This document shows positions 63,487 through 64,000 of a DNA stretch of 64,000 nucleotides, piece after piece. The position numbers and the translations under genes are program-made. The stretch spans positions 372,001 to 436,000 of the forward strand of contig NZ_JAQQLE010000002.1 of assembly GCF_028548475.1 (NCBI RefSeq). The letters are read 5' to 3'. Position 1 is the first letter of the stretch; each line of letters opens with the position of its first letter. Source of the stretch: Vogesella margarita (lineage in GTDB: Bacteria > Pseudomonadota > Gammaproteobacteria > Burkholderiales > Chromobacteriaceae). The notes under the pieces are model-generated. The model searched no databases. It was not told where the DNA came from and saw only the letters and a list, made by a program, of their open reading frames with translations.

Positions 63487-64000
63487 ATGGGCTTTAACTG
63501 GCTGAAAACCACCATCCTGATGGCGGCGATCGTGGCGCTGTTCGGGATGATAGGCGGCATGATCGGGGGCCAGAGCGGCATGCTGCTGGCGCTCTTGTTC
63601 GGCGGCGCGATGAACGTGTTTGCCTACTGGAACTCCGACAAAATGGTGTTGCGCATGTACAACGCGCAGGAGGTCGACGCCCGCACCGCGCCGGAGCTGT
63701 ACAACATGGTGGCCGAGCTGGCGCAGCGCGCGCAGATGCCGATGCCGCGGGTGTACGTGATCCACGAGGAGCAGCCGAACGCGTTCGCCACCGGCCGTAA
63801 TCCGGAGCACGCTGCGGTGGCGGCCACCACTGGCATCATGCGCATGCTGGACTACCGCGAGCTGCGCGGCGTGATGGCGCACGAGCTGGCCCACGTCAGG
63901 CACCGCGACACGCTGATCTCCACCATCAGCGCCACCATGGCCGGTGCCATCTCGGCGCTGGCCAACTTCGCGATGTTCTTCGGCGGTCGCGACGAGGAAG
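63487..64000 (+). CDS. htpX: Membrane metalloprotease HtpX (3' end missing)
   Basis: The frame is open to the last base, so only the first 171 residues are seen. AAAAAGGAGGACGCG gives a strong ribosome site before [31 protein letters not shown] is the first membrane segment, [27 protein letters not shown] the second, and HELAHV (HExxH) the M48 zinc site after VMA. HtpX degrades misfolded inner-membrane proteins together with FtsH. It follows fmt, 57 bases downstream, as in many proteobacteria where sun/rsmB may intervene; here it does not. Confidence 0.95.
   Translation, partial: MGFNWLKTTILMAAIVALFGMIGGMIGGQSGMLLALLFGGAMNVFAYWNSDKMVLRMYNAQEVDARTAPELYNMVAELAQRAQMPMPRVYVIHEEQPNAFATGRNPEHAAVAATTGIMRMLDYRELRGVMAHELAHVRHRDTLISTISATMAGAISALANFAMFFGGRDEE

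Overview
This 64 kb window is chromosomal DNA of a high-GC Gram-negative bacterium. Gene content points to a betaproteobacterium, most likely of the Neisseriales (Chromobacteriaceae type). The clues are an ATP-grasp type gshA next to gshB, a DUF3460 protein, a Tol-Pal cluster, rng-maf, an Smg/DprA/LysM/def/fmt block and purE-purK-purC. That placement is inference from gene content and order. Coding density is about 90%. I saw no rRNA, tRNA, CRISPR array, transposase or prophage. Both end genes are cut by the window: a DUF3422 protein at the left and htpX at the right.

Layout: 1-5.5 kb holds a DUF3422 protein, YfaZ-like porin, YceH, a TlyA-type methyltransferase, a universal stress protein and an orphan glutamine-synthetase-like ligase. 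5.9-16.4 kb holds proA, prpE, an RsuA/RluF pseudouridine synthase, a cupin, an MFS-acyltransferase fusion, a D-amino-acid dehydrogenase and a prolyl oligopeptidase. 16.4-17.65 kb is an AT-richer patch with one NYN-LOTUS gene, probably acquired. 17.6-23.2 kb holds a TSUP exporter, ltaE, a zinc-ribbon peptide, tcdA, a solute-binding protein and a chemoreceptor. 23.4-33.7 kb holds maf, rng, cysE, a 2OG-Fe oxygenase, uvrD, a receiver-TPR protein and an O-methyltransferase. 33.8-37.9 kb is tolR-tolA-tolB-pal-cpoB with no tolQ in front. 38-43.6 kb holds purE-purK-purC, a GNAT enzyme, an SbtA/SbtB bicarbonate uptake pair and a lysophospholipase. 43.5-48.4 kb is the leftward run pfkB, then gshA-gshB-apbE-dgkA. 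48.5-55.7 kb holds a TlpA-like thioredoxin, a translationally coupled pair of a PhnD-like binding protein and a HAMP-PAS-GGDEF-EAL-CZB protein, and fadH behind an operator-bearing promoter. 55.7-64 kb holds yjdM, a Tat-exported carbonic anhydrase, topA, smg, dprA, a LysM protein, def, fmt and htpX.

The most striking signal is not a gene. A 13-bp word, AAGGTTGGCCGCA, occurs 24 times exactly by hand count, plus four 20-bp perfect palindromes built from two half copies (TGCGGCCAACGTTGGCCGCA) and about eleven one-mismatch copies. That is roughly one site per 1.6 kb, on both strands, in gaps and inside genes. Several intergenic copies sit as inverted pairs forming terminator-like hairpins. Copies inside genes often force codons that look rare in this GC-rich DNA (AGG, TTG, GCA). 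The pattern resembles DNA-uptake sequences of Neisseria and Haemophilus, and dprA, a competence gene, is in the window. The word does not contain the CTG core of known Neisseriaceae uptake sequences, so its role is open.
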